Source: Haloactinopolyspora alba
Lineage (GTDB): Bacteria; Actinomycetota; Actinomycetes; Jiangellales; Jiangellaceae
NCBI RefSeq assembly: GCF_003014555.1
Contig: NZ_PYGE01000010.1
Location: forward strand, 121,875 to 185,874
DNA: 64,000 bases
Direction of reading: 5' to 3'
This document shows positions 1 through 8,067 of this stretch, one piece after another. Numbering within the stretch: the stretch's first letter is position 1; each line of letters starts with the position of its first letter. The translations under genes and the position numbers were made by a program. Under the pieces are notes generated by a model. That model searched no databases. It saw only the letters and a program-made list of their open reading frames with translations, and was not told the DNA's origin.

Positions 1-2
1 CC

Positions 3-545
3 GACGCGAAAGCACCCCCCGTATCCGCACCGCCGTCGTCGGCAGCGCCGGAGCCCGAACCGCCGGAGCCCGACCCGGAGACAGCCGCGGTACTGGCAGC
101 GAGTGAGCCGGTCGAGGTCGCGATCGGGGCGCTGGACGTGCGGGAAGAGATCATCCCGCTCGGGCTGACCGACGAGGGCGTCATGGAGGTGCCACAGGGC
201 CCGGACCCGGTGGGCTGGTACGACCGGAGCCCGACGCCGGGTGAGAGGGGTCCTGCGGTGCTGGCCGGGCACGTGACGTGGAACGGCACGGCCGGGGTGT
301 TCCGGCACCTCGACGATCTCGCCGAGCGCGACGAGATCGTCGTCACGCGCGCGGACGGATCGACCGCGCGGTTCGCTGTCACCGGTGTCGAGCAGTACGG
401 CAAGGACGAGTTCCCCACCGCGCGCGTCTACGGCAACACGCCCGGTCCGGAACTGCGGCTCATCACGTGTGCCGGCGACTACGACCCCGAAGCCAACGAC
501 TACAGCGACAACGTCGTCGTCTACGCCCGATCGGTCGCGCCCTGA
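3..545 (+). CDS. Class F sortase, 5' end outside window
   Basis: The reading frame is open to the left edge, so the N-terminus (signal anchor) is missing. The visible part starts with a Pro/Glu-rich linker and continues into a sortase beta-barrel with the conserved His in AGHVT and the catalytic Cys in the LITCAG motif near the C-terminus. This short, linker-plus-barrel form is typical of class F sortases, which are membrane transpeptidases that attach LPxTG-type proteins to peptidoglycan in Actinobacteria. It is followed by a secreted CHRD-like protein gene, a pairing often seen in this phylum. The first visible GTG (138) is probably internal. The family is clear; its substrate is unknown. 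Confidence 0.85.
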   Translation, partial: DAKAPPVSAPPSSAAPEPEPPEPDPETAAVLAASEPVEVAIGALDVREEIIPLGLTDEGVMEVPQGPDPVGWYDRSPTPGERGPAVLAGHVTWNGTAGVFRHLDDLAERDEIVVTRADGSTARFAVTGVEQYGKDEFPTARVYGNTPGPELRLITCAGDYDPEANDYSDNVVVYARSVAP

Positions 546-623
546 GGGCGGAATGTCGTCACCGGACGAATCAGTGGTGTCAGCGACCAATCCGCGCCCT
601 GCACGGCGCCGAACCGAGGACAC

Positions 624-637
624 GTGACCGCTGTCAC
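624..637. promoter_or_regulatory. CRP/GlxR-like palindrome
   Basis: GTGACCGCTGTCAC fits the GTGA-N6-TCAC pattern of Crp/GlxR-type operators. It lies 75 bp upstream of the CHRD-like gene start. Only the pattern supports it; no binding evidence exists. Confidence 0.3.
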
Positions 638-711
638 GTCGACGTGGTGTGCCGCCGGGCCCGAATGCTCGGTCGTCACCGCGCCGGATCCGAACTCCGA
701 GGAGGTCGACC

Positions 712-1422
712 ATGCACAAGCAGGCGCTCAGAACGGCGCTGGGCCTGGCAGCCGTGGCGGGACTGACGATGACCGGTGCCGCGGCCGCGAACGCAGACGA
801 AACCACGCGCCACGAGGGCCACGGGCGGACGATCACCGTGTTCAACCTGGACGAACTGAACGACTCCGGCGCCCATGGTGTCGGGGTGGTCAAGCTCGAG
901 GGGAACGAGGCCGAGGTCCGTGTCTACGCGTTCGGTGTTCTCGAGGACCAGCCGCACGCACAGCACTTTCACATCGGCGGCGCCGGGCAGTGCCCGACCG
1001 GTGACGACGATGCGGACGGTGACGGAATCATCAGCACGGCCGAGGGCATCCCTGCCTACGGCGCTGTCGGCACCTCGTTGACGACGACCGGAGACACAAG
1101 CCCGGCCAGTGCGCTCGCTGTGGACAGGTTCCCGACGGCAGACCACGGGATGGTCCGGTACGACCGGACCCTGACGCTGAGCGACGATGCTGCGGACGAA
1201 CTGCGGTCCGGCAACGCCGTGCTGGTCGTGCACGGCATCGACCCGAACGGCAGCGGTAGCTACGACGGGGACGCCCCCAGCTCGCTCGACCCCTCGCTCC
1301 CGCTGGAGGCCACCGCCCCCGCGGCATGCGGCGACCAGACGGTCGTCGTCGGCGGCGGTTCGGGCCTCGGCCTCGGTCTCGGCCTTGGCATCGGCATCGA
1401 CCTCGGCTTCGGCCGGAGCTGA
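712..1422 (+). CDS. Secreted CHRD-like domain protein
   Basis: A 236-aa protein with a Sec signal peptide (residues 1 to about 27, ending ANA-DE). The mature part has a His-rich stretch (HAQHFHIGGAG) and an HGID motif, as in CHRD/superoxide-dismutase-like beta-sandwich proteins, which may bind metal. An Asp-rich segment (DDDADGDGI) could bind calcium. The C-terminus is a Gly/Leu/Ile low-complexity tail (GLGLGLGLGIGIDLG). The start is ATG 712, preceded by GAGGAGG; an earlier in-frame start at 649 has no signal peptide in the right place. It lies directly downstream of the class F sortase but carries no LPxTG motif, so it is probably not a sortase substrate itself. Confidence 0.7.
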   Translation: MHKQALRTALGLAAVAGLTMTGAAAANADETTRHEGHGRTITVFNLDELNDSGAHGVGVVKLEGNEAEVRVYAFGVLEDQPHAQHFHIGGAGQCPTGDDDADGDGIISTAEGIPAYGAVGTSLTTTGDTSPASALAVDRFPTADHGMVRYDRTLTLSDDAADELRSGNAVLVVHGIDPNGSGSYDGDAPSSLDPSLPLEATAPAACGDQTVVVGGGSGLGLGLGLGIGIDLGFGRS

Positions 1423-1468
1423 ATCGGCGCGAAGCCGCCTCTATCCACTCAACGAAAGGCGTTTCATC

Positions 1469-1969
1469 ATGAAGATCCGTACCATCGCCGCGACTGTCGT
1501 GGCGCCGCTGACCGCAGTCGGCCTGATGCTCGCTGGTTCCACAGCGGCCACTGCCGCCCCGTCCACTCCGAGTGACGAGCAGCTGGAGGTCGAACTCGAG
1601 GCCGGCCTGCAGTCCACGATCGAGAACCGACTCAGCGAGGACGGACTCGACCTCGACGCCGTCGTCGACGTCCAGATCGACGGCGACATCACGCTGGACG
1701 TCGACCTCGAGGGGCAGGTCGACGGTGAGATCGACGCACAGACCGAGCGGGACATCGAGTCCGACCTGGAAGCGGACCTCGAGGCGGAGCTGATCGTCAT
1801 CCTCGAGGCGGAGCTCGACGACCTGCTCGACCTGTTCCTGTTCCTCAGCCTCGGTGCCGACCTCGACGTCGACGCGGACCTGGAGATCGACGAGGACGGC
1901 GAGGCGCAGCTGCACACCGATGTCCAGGTCGAGGGCGGCCTGCTCGTCCTGCTGGACCTGCACCTGTGA
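1469..1969 (+). CDS. Secreted highly acidic Asp/Leu/Glu-rich protein
   Basis: A 166-aa protein of unknown function. Residues 1-30 form a signal peptide (ending ATAAPS). Almost the whole mature part is built of short alternating acidic/hydrophobic units (DLDAVVDVQIDGDIT, DLEADLEAEL, DLDVDADLEI), with hardly any basic residues. Such regular D-x-D spacing could bind calcium or form amphipathic beta strands; that is inference. AAAGG lies about 9 nt before ATG 1469, and a strong hairpin follows the stop. It lies 46 nt after the CHRD-like gene and is probably co-transcribed with it and the sortase gene. I do not recognise a family. Confidence 0.7.
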   Translation: MKIRTIAATVVAPLTAVGLMLAGSTAATAAPSTPSDEQLEVELEAGLQSTIENRLSEDGLDLDAVVDVQIDGDITLDVDLEGQVDGEIDAQTERDIESDLEADLEAELIVILEAELDDLLDLFLFLSLGADLDVDADLEIDEDGEAQLHTDVQVEGGLLVLLDLHL

Positions 1970-2008
1970 GTTGATCCGGAGCCCGCACCACGACTCCGGC
2001 CACAAGAC

Positions 2009-2047
2009 GGCCCCCGGCGCCCTGCAGCGGTGGCGCCGGGGGCCTTT
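2009..2047 (+). terminator. Rho-independent-type terminator
   Basis: Perfect 13-bp arms (2009-2021 and 2032-2044) with a 10-nt loop are followed by TTT. It ends the sortase/CHRD/acidic-protein transcription unit. Confidence 0.8.
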
Positions 2048-2163
2048 GTCGACCAGCACTCACGTCGGGGCCGAACCGAGACAGGCGGAAGGGCGCCGAG
2101 TGAACACAGCTCGAGTGCCCCGACCGCGGCACCGGCGGCGACTCGCCCACGTGGAGAAAGACG

Positions 2164-2646
2164 GTGATGACGGTGACTCCGGCCGACACAGGGAGCAGCC
2201 GCCGGGTGTCGGCGTCGATCGTGGTTGCGGCGCCCGAGCGGGTGATCTTTGCGATCCTCACCGACCCGCGTCAACATCCACGAATCGACGGGTCCGGCAC
2301 CGTCCGCGGTGTGATCGAGGGTCCGGCCGAGCTTGATCGGGGCGCGACCTTCGGTGTCCGGATGCGGATGTTCGGTGTCGGCTATCGGATTTCGAACCGT
2401 GTCGTCGAGTTCGAGCCGGACAGGTTGATCGCCTGGCGTCATTTCGCCGGGCATCGCTGGCGCTACCAGCTCGACCCGGTGGGCGAGGAGTCGACCAGGG
2501 TGACGGAGACGTTCGACTACTCGCGGCTCGGCCCGGTGGCGACGGCGATCGTGCGGCTGTGGGGATTCCCGGAGAAGAACCGCCGCGGCATCGCGGCAAC
2601 CCTGCCGCGACTCCGTGACGCCGCCGAGGCCGATGCGACCTCGTAG
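2164..2646 (+). CDS. SRPBCC family protein (polyketide cyclase/dehydrase-like)
   Basis: A 160-aa single-domain protein with the helix-grip START/Bet v1 pattern: strand VSASIVVAAPERVIFAILTDPRQH at the N-terminus, a central beta-sheet and a long C-terminal helix. Such proteins bind hydrophobic ligands. No catalytic residues can be named, so the ligand and reaction are unknown. GGAG at 2153-2156 fits GTG 2164; ATG 2167 is an alternative. It is convergent with the L,D-transpeptidase gene and has its own promoter region after the upstream terminator. Confidence 0.8.
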   Translation: MMTVTPADTGSSRRVSASIVVAAPERVIFAILTDPRQHPRIDGSGTVRGVIEGPAELDRGATFGVRMRMFGVGYRISNRVVEFEPDRLIAWRHFAGHRWRYQLDPVGEESTRVTETFDYSRLGPVATAIVRLWGFPEKNRRGIAATLPRLRDAAEADATS

Positions 2647-2666
2647 GCCTCGGCGCCGTCATGGAG

Positions 2667-3824
2667 TCAGGACCAGTAGACGATGACCTTGTCGCCAGCG
2701 TTCACCTGGTCGAACAGCGAGATGATCGCGGACTTGTCCCGCACGTTGACGCAGCCGTGCGACGCGCCGTTGTAGCCGTTCGCGGCGAAGTCAGGTGAGT
2801 AGTGCACGGCCTGACCGCCGCTGAAGAACATCGCGTACGGCATCGCGGTGTCGTACAGCGACGAGACGTGGTCGCGGGACTTGAAGTTCACCTGGAACGC
2901 GCCTTCGCGGGTCGGTGTCATCTCGGCGCCGAAGCGGACGTCCATGGTCATCTGGACCTCGCCGTCGACGACCCAGCGCAGCGACTGCGTGGACTTGTCG
3001 ATGCACAGGACGCGTCCGGTGGTGCAGCGTGGGTCGAGTGCCGCAGCGGACTCGTCGTCGTCCGCCTCGGGCTCGCGGTTGTGCAGCTCGTCGTCGGTGG
3101 GCTCACGGGTCATCTCGACGAGCCGGTCCCATGTGCGCTGGTCGACCTTGCCGGTGGACGGGAAACCGCGCTTGGTCTGGAAGCCTGCCACCGAGTCGCG
3201 GGTGACGTCGCCGTAGTTCGGCGTGATGTCGCCGCTGAACCAGCCGATCTGACGCAGCCGTGCCTGCAGCTCACGGACGTCGTCGCCGCTGTCGCCGGGG
3301 CCGATGATGGTCGGGCCGGGGGTCAGCCGGTTGTGCTTCTCGTCGTCGGTGGGCTCACGGGTCATGTCGAGCAGCCGGTCCCAGGTCTCCTCGTCGACAT
3401 CACCGGTCTCCGGGAGGCCGCGCTTGGCCTGGAACCCCTCGACGGCCTCGACGGTGACCTCGTCGTACTGACCGGTGATGTCGGGCTCGTACCACTGGAT
3501 CTGCTTCAGGCGGGCCTGCAGCTCACGCACGTCGTCGCCGGACGACCCGGCCGGGATCAGCGCTGTGGGCGTCGGGGTCGGTGTGGGCGTCTTGGTGGGA
3601 GTCGGCGTCGGCGAGGCCGTCGTGGTCGGCGGACCGGCCGGAGTCGGGGTGTCGGACGGTGTCTGCTCGACCCGACCTGTGCCGCTTTGGTTGTCGAGCG
3701 CCGGCGACGCCGCCGCGGGCTCGTCGGAGCCGAACCGGTCGAGGCCGACGATGCCGGCGACCACCGCTGCGGCGGCGAACAGCGCCATGAGGACGCTCAA
3801 GCCAACCTTCCTGCGTTGCGTCAC
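2667..3824 (-). CDS. L,D-transpeptidase with two peptidoglycan-binding domains
   Basis: A 385-aa exported enzyme that forms 3-3 cross-links in peptidoglycan or attaches proteins to it. An N-terminal membrane segment (about residues 8-28) precedes a Pro/Thr-rich wall-spanning linker. Two very similar PG-binding-1 domains follow (each SGDDVRELQARL...TWDRL). The C-terminal YkuD domain has the catalytic SHGCVNV motif (Cys358). AAGGAA 6 nt upstream selects the GTG start at 3824 over an in-frame ATG at 3845. The two repeat domains are probably an internal duplication. Confidence 0.92.
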   Translation of the reverse strand: MTQRRKVGLSVLMALFAAAAVVAGIVGLDRFGSDEPAAASPALDNQSGTGRVEQTPSDTPTPAGPPTTTASPTPTPTKTPTPTPTPTALIPAGSSGDDVRELQARLKQIQWYEPDITGQYDEVTVEAVEGFQAKRGLPETGDVDEETWDRLLDMTREPTDDEKHNRLTPGPTIIGPGDSGDDVRELQARLRQIGWFSGDITPNYGDVTRDSVAGFQTKRGFPSTGKVDQRTWDRLVEMTREPTDDELHNREPEADDDESAAALDPRCTTGRVLCIDKSTQSLRWVVDGEVQMTMDVRFGAEMTPTREGAFQVNFKSRDHVSSLYDTAMPYAMFFSGGQAVHYSPDFAANGYNGASHGCVNVRDKSAIISLFDQVNAGDKVIVYWS

Positions 3825-4181
3825 GATAGGTTCCTTTCTTCCCAACGGCGTCTCGTCGACGCCGCTCCCACCCAGGAAGACTCATGGGGGGCGCACCAGG
3901 TTGCCCGGTGGCCGCGGGTATTTGGGTCACGACTTGATCTCGATCGCGACGTTCCTGCGCAGCGGCCCGGAGCAGCCGCGTGAGCGCCCCACTTGTAGCA
4001 GAAGAGTCTTGATGTCGGTCTATTTCACGAAGGTCATCTCAGATGTGCAGAGACGAGCGTAACCGATCATTCGGACGCTTTCGCCTGGTTTCGCCGGATT
4101 GGGCGGCTGCGTCGCAGGTGAGCGGCCCGGCGGAGTCGCCGCGTAGCCCCATGGCCCGTGGGGACTACCCGAGTTCCATAG

Positions 4182-4273
4182 ACATCTCAGCGCTGGATAG
4201 ACAACTCAGCGACGGACGCGGGCCCGGAACGCCTCGTATTCGACGCTCAGTTGTCTATCCAGCGCTGAGATGT
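4182..4273. repeat. Long inverted repeat, perfect 25-bp arms
   Basis: Arms at 4182-4206 and 4249-4273 are perfectly complementary, with 42 bp between them. The left side also holds two near-identical direct units, ATAGACATCTCAGCG (4178-4192) and ATAGACAACTCAGCG (4197-4211), which recur inverted on the right. It lies in the 634-bp gap (3825-4458) between the L,D-transpeptidase and mshA, where I see no gene. It could be a multi-site operator, a structured RNA or a remnant of a small mobile element. Confidence 0.6.
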
Positions 4274-4422
4274 ATCCCGACGAACCCGGCGCGCCCGACG
4301 AGTCCGGCGCGCCCGGCGAGCACGCGCGCGGGAATCCGCGGATACCGGCTCACCGTTCTGGGTGGGGACGGCACATGACACACAGAGGAGCACCGGATGC
4401 GACGCCGCAGCGCTCCACTCGC

Positions 4423-4471
4423 TGATCATCGGCACGTTCCGGGGTCCGCGTACGAAAAGTGCCGATGATCA
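4423..4471. repeat. Dispersed inverted repeat, TGATCATCGGCAC family
   Basis: Left arm TGATCATCGGCAC (4423-4435) and right arm GTGCCGATGATCA (4459-4471) are perfect 13-bp complements around 23 bp. The right arm runs into the first codons of mshA. The same arm sequence recurs at 23906-23962. Confidence 0.7.
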
Positions 4472-5772
4472 TGGGACCACGCAGTGATCCGTCCCGGCCG
4501 CGCCGCGTCGCGATGCTCAGCGTGCACACGTCTCCTCTCGACCAGCCGGGCACCGGCGACGCGGGCGGGCTGAACGTCTACGTCGTCGAGCTGGCTCGGC
4601 GGCTGGCCCGGCAGGGCACCGAGGTGGACGTGTTCACCCGGGCGACGTCGTCGGACCTGCCGCCGCGGGTCGAGGCCGAACCCGGGGTGACGGTGCGGCA
4701 CGTGATGGCGGGGCCGTACGAGGTGCTGCCCAAGGAGGAGCTGGCCGCCCAGCTGTGCGCGTTCACCTCCGGTGTGCTGCGCGCCGAGGCGGCGCATCCG
4801 CCCGGCCGCTACGACCTCGTGCACTCGCACTACTGGCTCTCCGGTCAGGTGGGCTGGCTCGCGTCCGAGCGCTGGGGCGTTCCGCTGATCCACTCCATGC
4901 ACACGATGTCGAAGGTGAAGAACCGCGCGCTGGCCGACGGCGACCGTCCCGAGCCGCGGGCCAGGGAACTGGGCGAAGAGCAGGTCGTGGCGGCCTCCGA
5001 CGTCGTCGTGGCGAACACCGACGACGAGGCGGGCCGGCTCGTCGACCTCTACGGCGCCGAGCCGGACCGGGTGGCGACCGTGTGGCCCGGTGTCGATCTC
5101 GAACGCTTCACCCCCGGATCGTCAGCAGCCGCGCGGGCCCGGCTGGGGTTGCCCGCCGGCGCGACGGTGCTGCTCTTCGCCGGCCGGGTGCAGCCGCTGA
5201 AGGCGCCGGACGTGCTGATCCGGGCCGTTTCGCAGCTGGTCCGCGACGATCCGCAGCTGCGCGAGCGGCTGGTCGTCCCGGTGGTCGGCGGCCCGTCGGG
5301 CAGCGGGCTCGACGAGCCGCACGGGCTGGCGACGCTGGCCGCCGAGGCCGGCGTCGCGGATCTGGTCCGGTTCGAGCCCCCGGTCACGCGCGACGAACTG
5401 GTGCAGTGGTTCCGTGCCGCCGACCTCACCGCGGTGCCGTCGTACAACGAGTCGTTCGGGCTGGTGGCGCTCGAGTCGCAGGCGTGCGGGACCCCGGTGG
5501 TGGCCGCGGCGGTCGGCGGGCTGCGTACGGCCGTGGCCGACGCGGTGTCGGGCGTCCTGGTCGAGGGGCACGACCCTGCCGAGTGGGCGTCGGCGCTGCG
5601 CGGACTCGTCGGCGATCCGACGCGACGGCGCAGGTTGGCGGAGGGGGCCGTCGCGCATGCGGCGACATTCGGCTGGGACGTGACCGCCGCACGTATGCTC
5701 GAGGTTTACGCCCGGGCGTGCGACCGGCGCCGGGCGGAGGCCTTCGGCACGGCGATCCGGATGTGTGTATGA
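4471..5772 (+). CDS. mshA: D-inositol-3-phosphate glycosyltransferase MshA
   Basis: A 433-aa GT-B glycosyltransferase that transfers GlcNAc from UDP-GlcNAc to 1-L-myo-inositol-1-phosphate, the first step of mycothiol synthesis. Family features: [20 protein letters not shown] near the N-terminus, [17 protein letters not shown], and the nucleotide-sugar site ESFGLVALE near residue 328. The start is uncertain. GTG 4459, ATG 4465, ATG 4471 and ATG 4513 are all in frame, no good ribosome-binding site is visible, and a dispersed repeat overlaps this region. The stop overlaps the next ATG (ATGA), so the YbjN-like gene is translationally coupled. Confidence 0.95.
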   Translation: MGPRSDPSRPRRVAMLSVHTSPLDQPGTGDAGGLNVYVVELARRLARQGTEVDVFTRATSSDLPPRVEAEPGVTVRHVMAGPYEVLPKEELAAQLCAFTSGVLRAEAAHPPGRYDLVHSHYWLSGQVGWLASERWGVPLIHSMHTMSKVKNRALADGDRPEPRARELGEEQVVAASDVVVANTDDEAGRLVDLYGAEPDRVATVWPGVDLERFTPGSSAAARARLGLPAGATVLLFAGRVQPLKAPDVLIRAVSQLVRDDPQLRERLVVPVVGGPSGSGLDEPHGLATLAAEAGVADLVRFEPPVTRDELVQWFRAADLTAVPSYNESFGLVALESQACGTPVVAAAVGGLRTAVADAVSGVLVEGHDPAEWASALRGLVGDPTRRRRLAEGAVAHAATFGWDVTAARMLEVYARACDRRRAEAFGTAIRMCV

Positions 5773-6281
5773 CGGCGTGGAGCAGCACGACGGACGGGGC
5801 GGCGGCGGTCGTCCGCGACTACCTGAACGATGCCGGGCAGCCCTGGGACGAACCGGCGCCCGGCGTGTTCTCGGTGGAACTGCCGGGTGAGCGCAAGCTC
5901 ACCACGTCGTGCAGCATGGCCGTGCGCGAGCACAGCCTGGTGGTCAACGCGTTCGTCGCGCGGTGCCCGGACGAGAACCACGCGGGTGTGCACCGGTGGC
6001 TGCTCGAGCGCAACGCGCGGCTGTCGGGCGTCGCGTTCTCGGTCGACTCCTCCGGCGACATCTACCTGGTCGGTCGGCTTCCCCTGCACGCGGTCACCGA
6101 CCCCGAGATCGACCGGATGCTCGGCGTGGTGCTCGAGGCCGCCGACTCGTCGTTCAACACGATCCTCGAGCTGGGGTTCGCGACGTCCATCCGCCGGGAG
6201 TGGCGCTGGCGGCTCTCTCGCGGCGAGTCGACGCGCAACCTGGCGGCGTTCGAGCACCTGCGACCCGGCGACGACGGCTGA
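5769..6281 (+). CDS. YbjN domain-containing protein
   Basis: A 170-aa cytoplasmic protein of the YbjN/type III secretion chaperone-like family, which in Actinobacteria is usually found between mshA and gpmA. The fold features are a short N-terminal helix followed by alternating strands ([31 protein letters not shown]) and a C-terminal helix-rich part. Its function is unknown. ATG 5769 overlaps the mshA stop by ATGA, which suggests coupled expression with mycothiol synthesis. Confidence 0.85.
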   Translation: MTAWSSTTDGAAAVVRDYLNDAGQPWDEPAPGVFSVELPGERKLTTSCSMAVREHSLVVNAFVARCPDENHAGVHRWLLERNARLSGVAFSVDSSGDIYLVGRLPLHAVTDPEIDRMLGVVLEAADSSFNTILELGFATSIRREWRWRLSRGESTRNLAAFEHLRPGDDG

Positions 6282-6360
6282 CCGCACGGCGTTCCGGTGG
6301 CACCGGTGGGGGCCGAGCCTGCACGCGGGCGCGCGCGAGACCCTGGGTAGGCTCGTGTCC

Positions 6361-7107
6361 ATGACTTACCGGCTGCTCCTGCTCCGTCACGGCGAGAGCG
6401 AATGGAATGCGAAGAACCTCTTCACCGGATGGGTGGACGTCGATCTCACGGCGGCCGGCGAGGCCGAGGCCACACGTGGGGGCGAGCTGTTGACCGCACG
6501 CGGCGTGCTGCCCGACGTGGTGCACACGAGCGTGCTGCGGCGCGCCATCCGCACCGCCAACCTCACCCTCGACGTCGCGGAGCGGCACTGGGTGCCGGTG
6601 CGGCGGTCGTGGCGGCTGAACGAGCGTCACTACGGCGCGCTGCAGGGCAAGGACAAGAAGCAGACGCTGGAGCAGTTCGGCGAAGAGCAGTTCATGACCT
6701 GGCGCCGCTCGTACGACGTCCCCCCGCCGCCCATCGACCCGGCTCACGAGTTCGCGCAGACCGGCGACCCTCGCTACGCCGACCTGCCGCCGGAGCTGCT
6801 GCCGGCCACCGAGTGCCTCAAGGACGTCCTGCACCGGTTCCTGCCCTACTGGTACGACGCCATCGTGCCGGACCTGCGCGCGGGCGGCACGGTGGCCGTC
6901 GTCGCGCACGGGAACTCGCTGCGCGCGCTGGTCAAGCATCTCGACGACATCTCCGACGACGACATCCCCGGCCTGAACATCCCGACCGGCGTGCCGCTGT
7001 TCTACGAGCTGGACGAGTCGATGCGCCCGGTGAGCCGCGGCGGCGAGTACCTCGACCCGGACGCGGCCGCGGCCGCCATCGAGGCGGTCAAGAAGCAGGG
7101 ACGCTGA
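6361..7107 (+). CDS. gpmA: 2,3-bisphosphoglycerate-dependent phosphoglycerate mutase
   Basis: A 248-aa glycolytic enzyme that interconverts 3- and 2-phosphoglycerate. It has the RHGES motif with phospho-accepting His10, the second active-site His183 in VVAHGNS, and the family signatures [10 protein letters not shown] and YDVPPPP. The length matches dPGM. ATG 6361 is chosen because the homologous region begins at [11 protein letters not shown]; an upstream in-frame frame extension overlaps the YbjN-like gene. It is convergent with phoU. Confidence 0.96.
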   Translation: MTYRLLLLRHGESEWNAKNLFTGWVDVDLTAAGEAEATRGGELLTARGVLPDVVHTSVLRRAIRTANLTLDVAERHWVPVRRSWRLNERHYGALQGKDKKQTLEQFGEEQFMTWRRSYDVPPPPIDPAHEFAQTGDPRYADLPPELLPATECLKDVLHRFLPYWYDAIVPDLRAGGTVAVVAHGNSLRALVKHLDDISDDDIPGLNIPTGVPLFYELDESMRPVSRGGEYLDPDAAAAAIEAVKKQGR

Positions 7108-7136
7108 CGCGAACGGCGTCGCGCCGGCTCGGCGCG

Positions 7137-7165
7137 CCCCCGGGGTGGCTCCGCGCCACTCCGGG
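7137..7165. terminator. Hairpin between convergent gpmA and phoU
   Basis: Arms CCCCGGGGTGGC (7137-7148) and GCCACTCCGGGG (7154-7165) pair with one mismatch. A second perfect palindrome, GGTGACGCGTCACC, follows at 7164-7177. No T-tract is present on the + strand. Confidence 0.5.
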
Positions 7166-7215
7166 GTGACGCGTCACCGGGCGACGCGCCTCCGGGCCGG
7201 CGCCGGTGCCGTCCG

Positions 7216-7881
7216 TCAGTGGCCGGGTGCGGTGTCCGCCCACTCGATGTCGCCGGTGACGAGGTAGCGCACGTTGGTGGCGATCTCCACCGCGTGGTCG
7301 GCGAAGCGCTCGTAGTAGCGGCCGAGCAGGGCGATGTCGACGGCGGATTCGACGCCGCGGTCCCACTCGTCGTCGAAGAGCGTGCGGAACAGCGACCGGT
7401 GCAGCTGGTCGACCTGGTTGTCGTCCTGTTCGAGTTCGGCCGCCGCGTCGACGTCCCGGCTGCGCAGCACGGCTCCGGCCTTGGTCGCCATCTCCTCCGC
7501 GGCACGGCCCATGGCTGCGAACGTCTCGCGCATGTCCTCGGGGACCGCGTGCTCCGGGTAGCGCATGCGGGCGACCTTGGCGATGTGCACCGCGAGGTCG
7601 CCCATCCGCTCGGCGTCGGAGGTGGTGCGCAGCGCGGCGGTCACCTCGCGCAGTTCGGTGGCGACCGGCCCCTGGGTGGCCATGAGCTGGAGCACCTGCT
7701 CGTCGACGTGCAACTGGTCGCGGTTGATGCTGGTGTCGGACGTCAGGACCTGTTCGGCCTGCTCCAGGTCCGCGTCGAGCAGCGCGGCGGTCGCCTGCCG
7801 GATCTGGTCTCCGGCCTTGCGGATCATGCCGACCAGGCGGCCGGTGACCTCGTCGAGCTGTTCGTGGTACGCCTCGCGCAT
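7216..7881 (-). CDS. phoU: Phosphate signalling regulator PhoU
   Basis: A 221-aa all-helical cytoplasmic protein with two PhoU repeats (about residues 5-100 and 115-210), each with the acidic metal-binding helix pattern (for example SDAERMGDLAVHIAKVAR and YYERFADHAVEIATN). It restrains the phosphate sensor kinase and Pst transporter. The start is ATG 7881 (MREAYHEQLD), where the family begins; the open frame continues upstream to 8052 without homology. It is divergent from senX3-regX3 across a region with PHO-box-like repeats. Confidence 0.95.
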   Translation of the reverse strand: MREAYHEQLDEVTGRLVGMIRKAGDQIRQATAALLDADLEQAEQVLTSDTSINRDQLHVDEQVLQLMATQGPVATELREVTAALRTTSDAERMGDLAVHIAKVARMRYPEHAVPEDMRETFAAMGRAAEEMATKAGAVLRSRDVDAAAELEQDDNQVDQLHRSLFRTLFDDEWDRGVESAVDIALLGRYYERFADHAVEIATNVRYLVTGDIEWADTAPGH

Positions 7882-7970
7882 GGCTGTCGTCGTCCTGTCG
7901 TCCGGGGGTATGGGGCAGCCGGGGTGTTCGTACCAGGTTAGGCGCTTCGGGTGGACGGCCGGCGGCCCAG

Positions 7971-7999
7971 GGTGAATGCCCCACGAAGAATCGGTGAAC
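7971..7999 (-). promoter_or_regulatory. PHO-box-like direct repeats
   Basis: Read on the minus strand, GTTCACC (7993-7999) and ATTCACC (7971-7977) lie 22 bp apart, twice the 11-bp unit of actinobacterial PHO boxes. They lie between divergent phoU and senX3, where RegX3/PhoP autoregulation is expected. The middle unit is poorly conserved. Confidence 0.4.
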
Positions 8000-8034
8000 T
8001 CGCGTCCGGAAATGCCCCGTGAAGTGTCTCGAAG

Positions 8035-8065
8035 TTGAGAACAGCCGGTCACGGCCGCTTACCAT
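8035..8065 (+). promoter_or_regulatory. Candidate senX3 promoter
   Basis: TTGAGA (8035-8040), a 19-bp spacer and TACCAT (8060-8065) lie just before GTG 8068/8074. The spacing from the -10 element suggests a leaderless or nearly leaderless mRNA. Confidence 0.4.
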
Positions 8066-8067
8066 CG

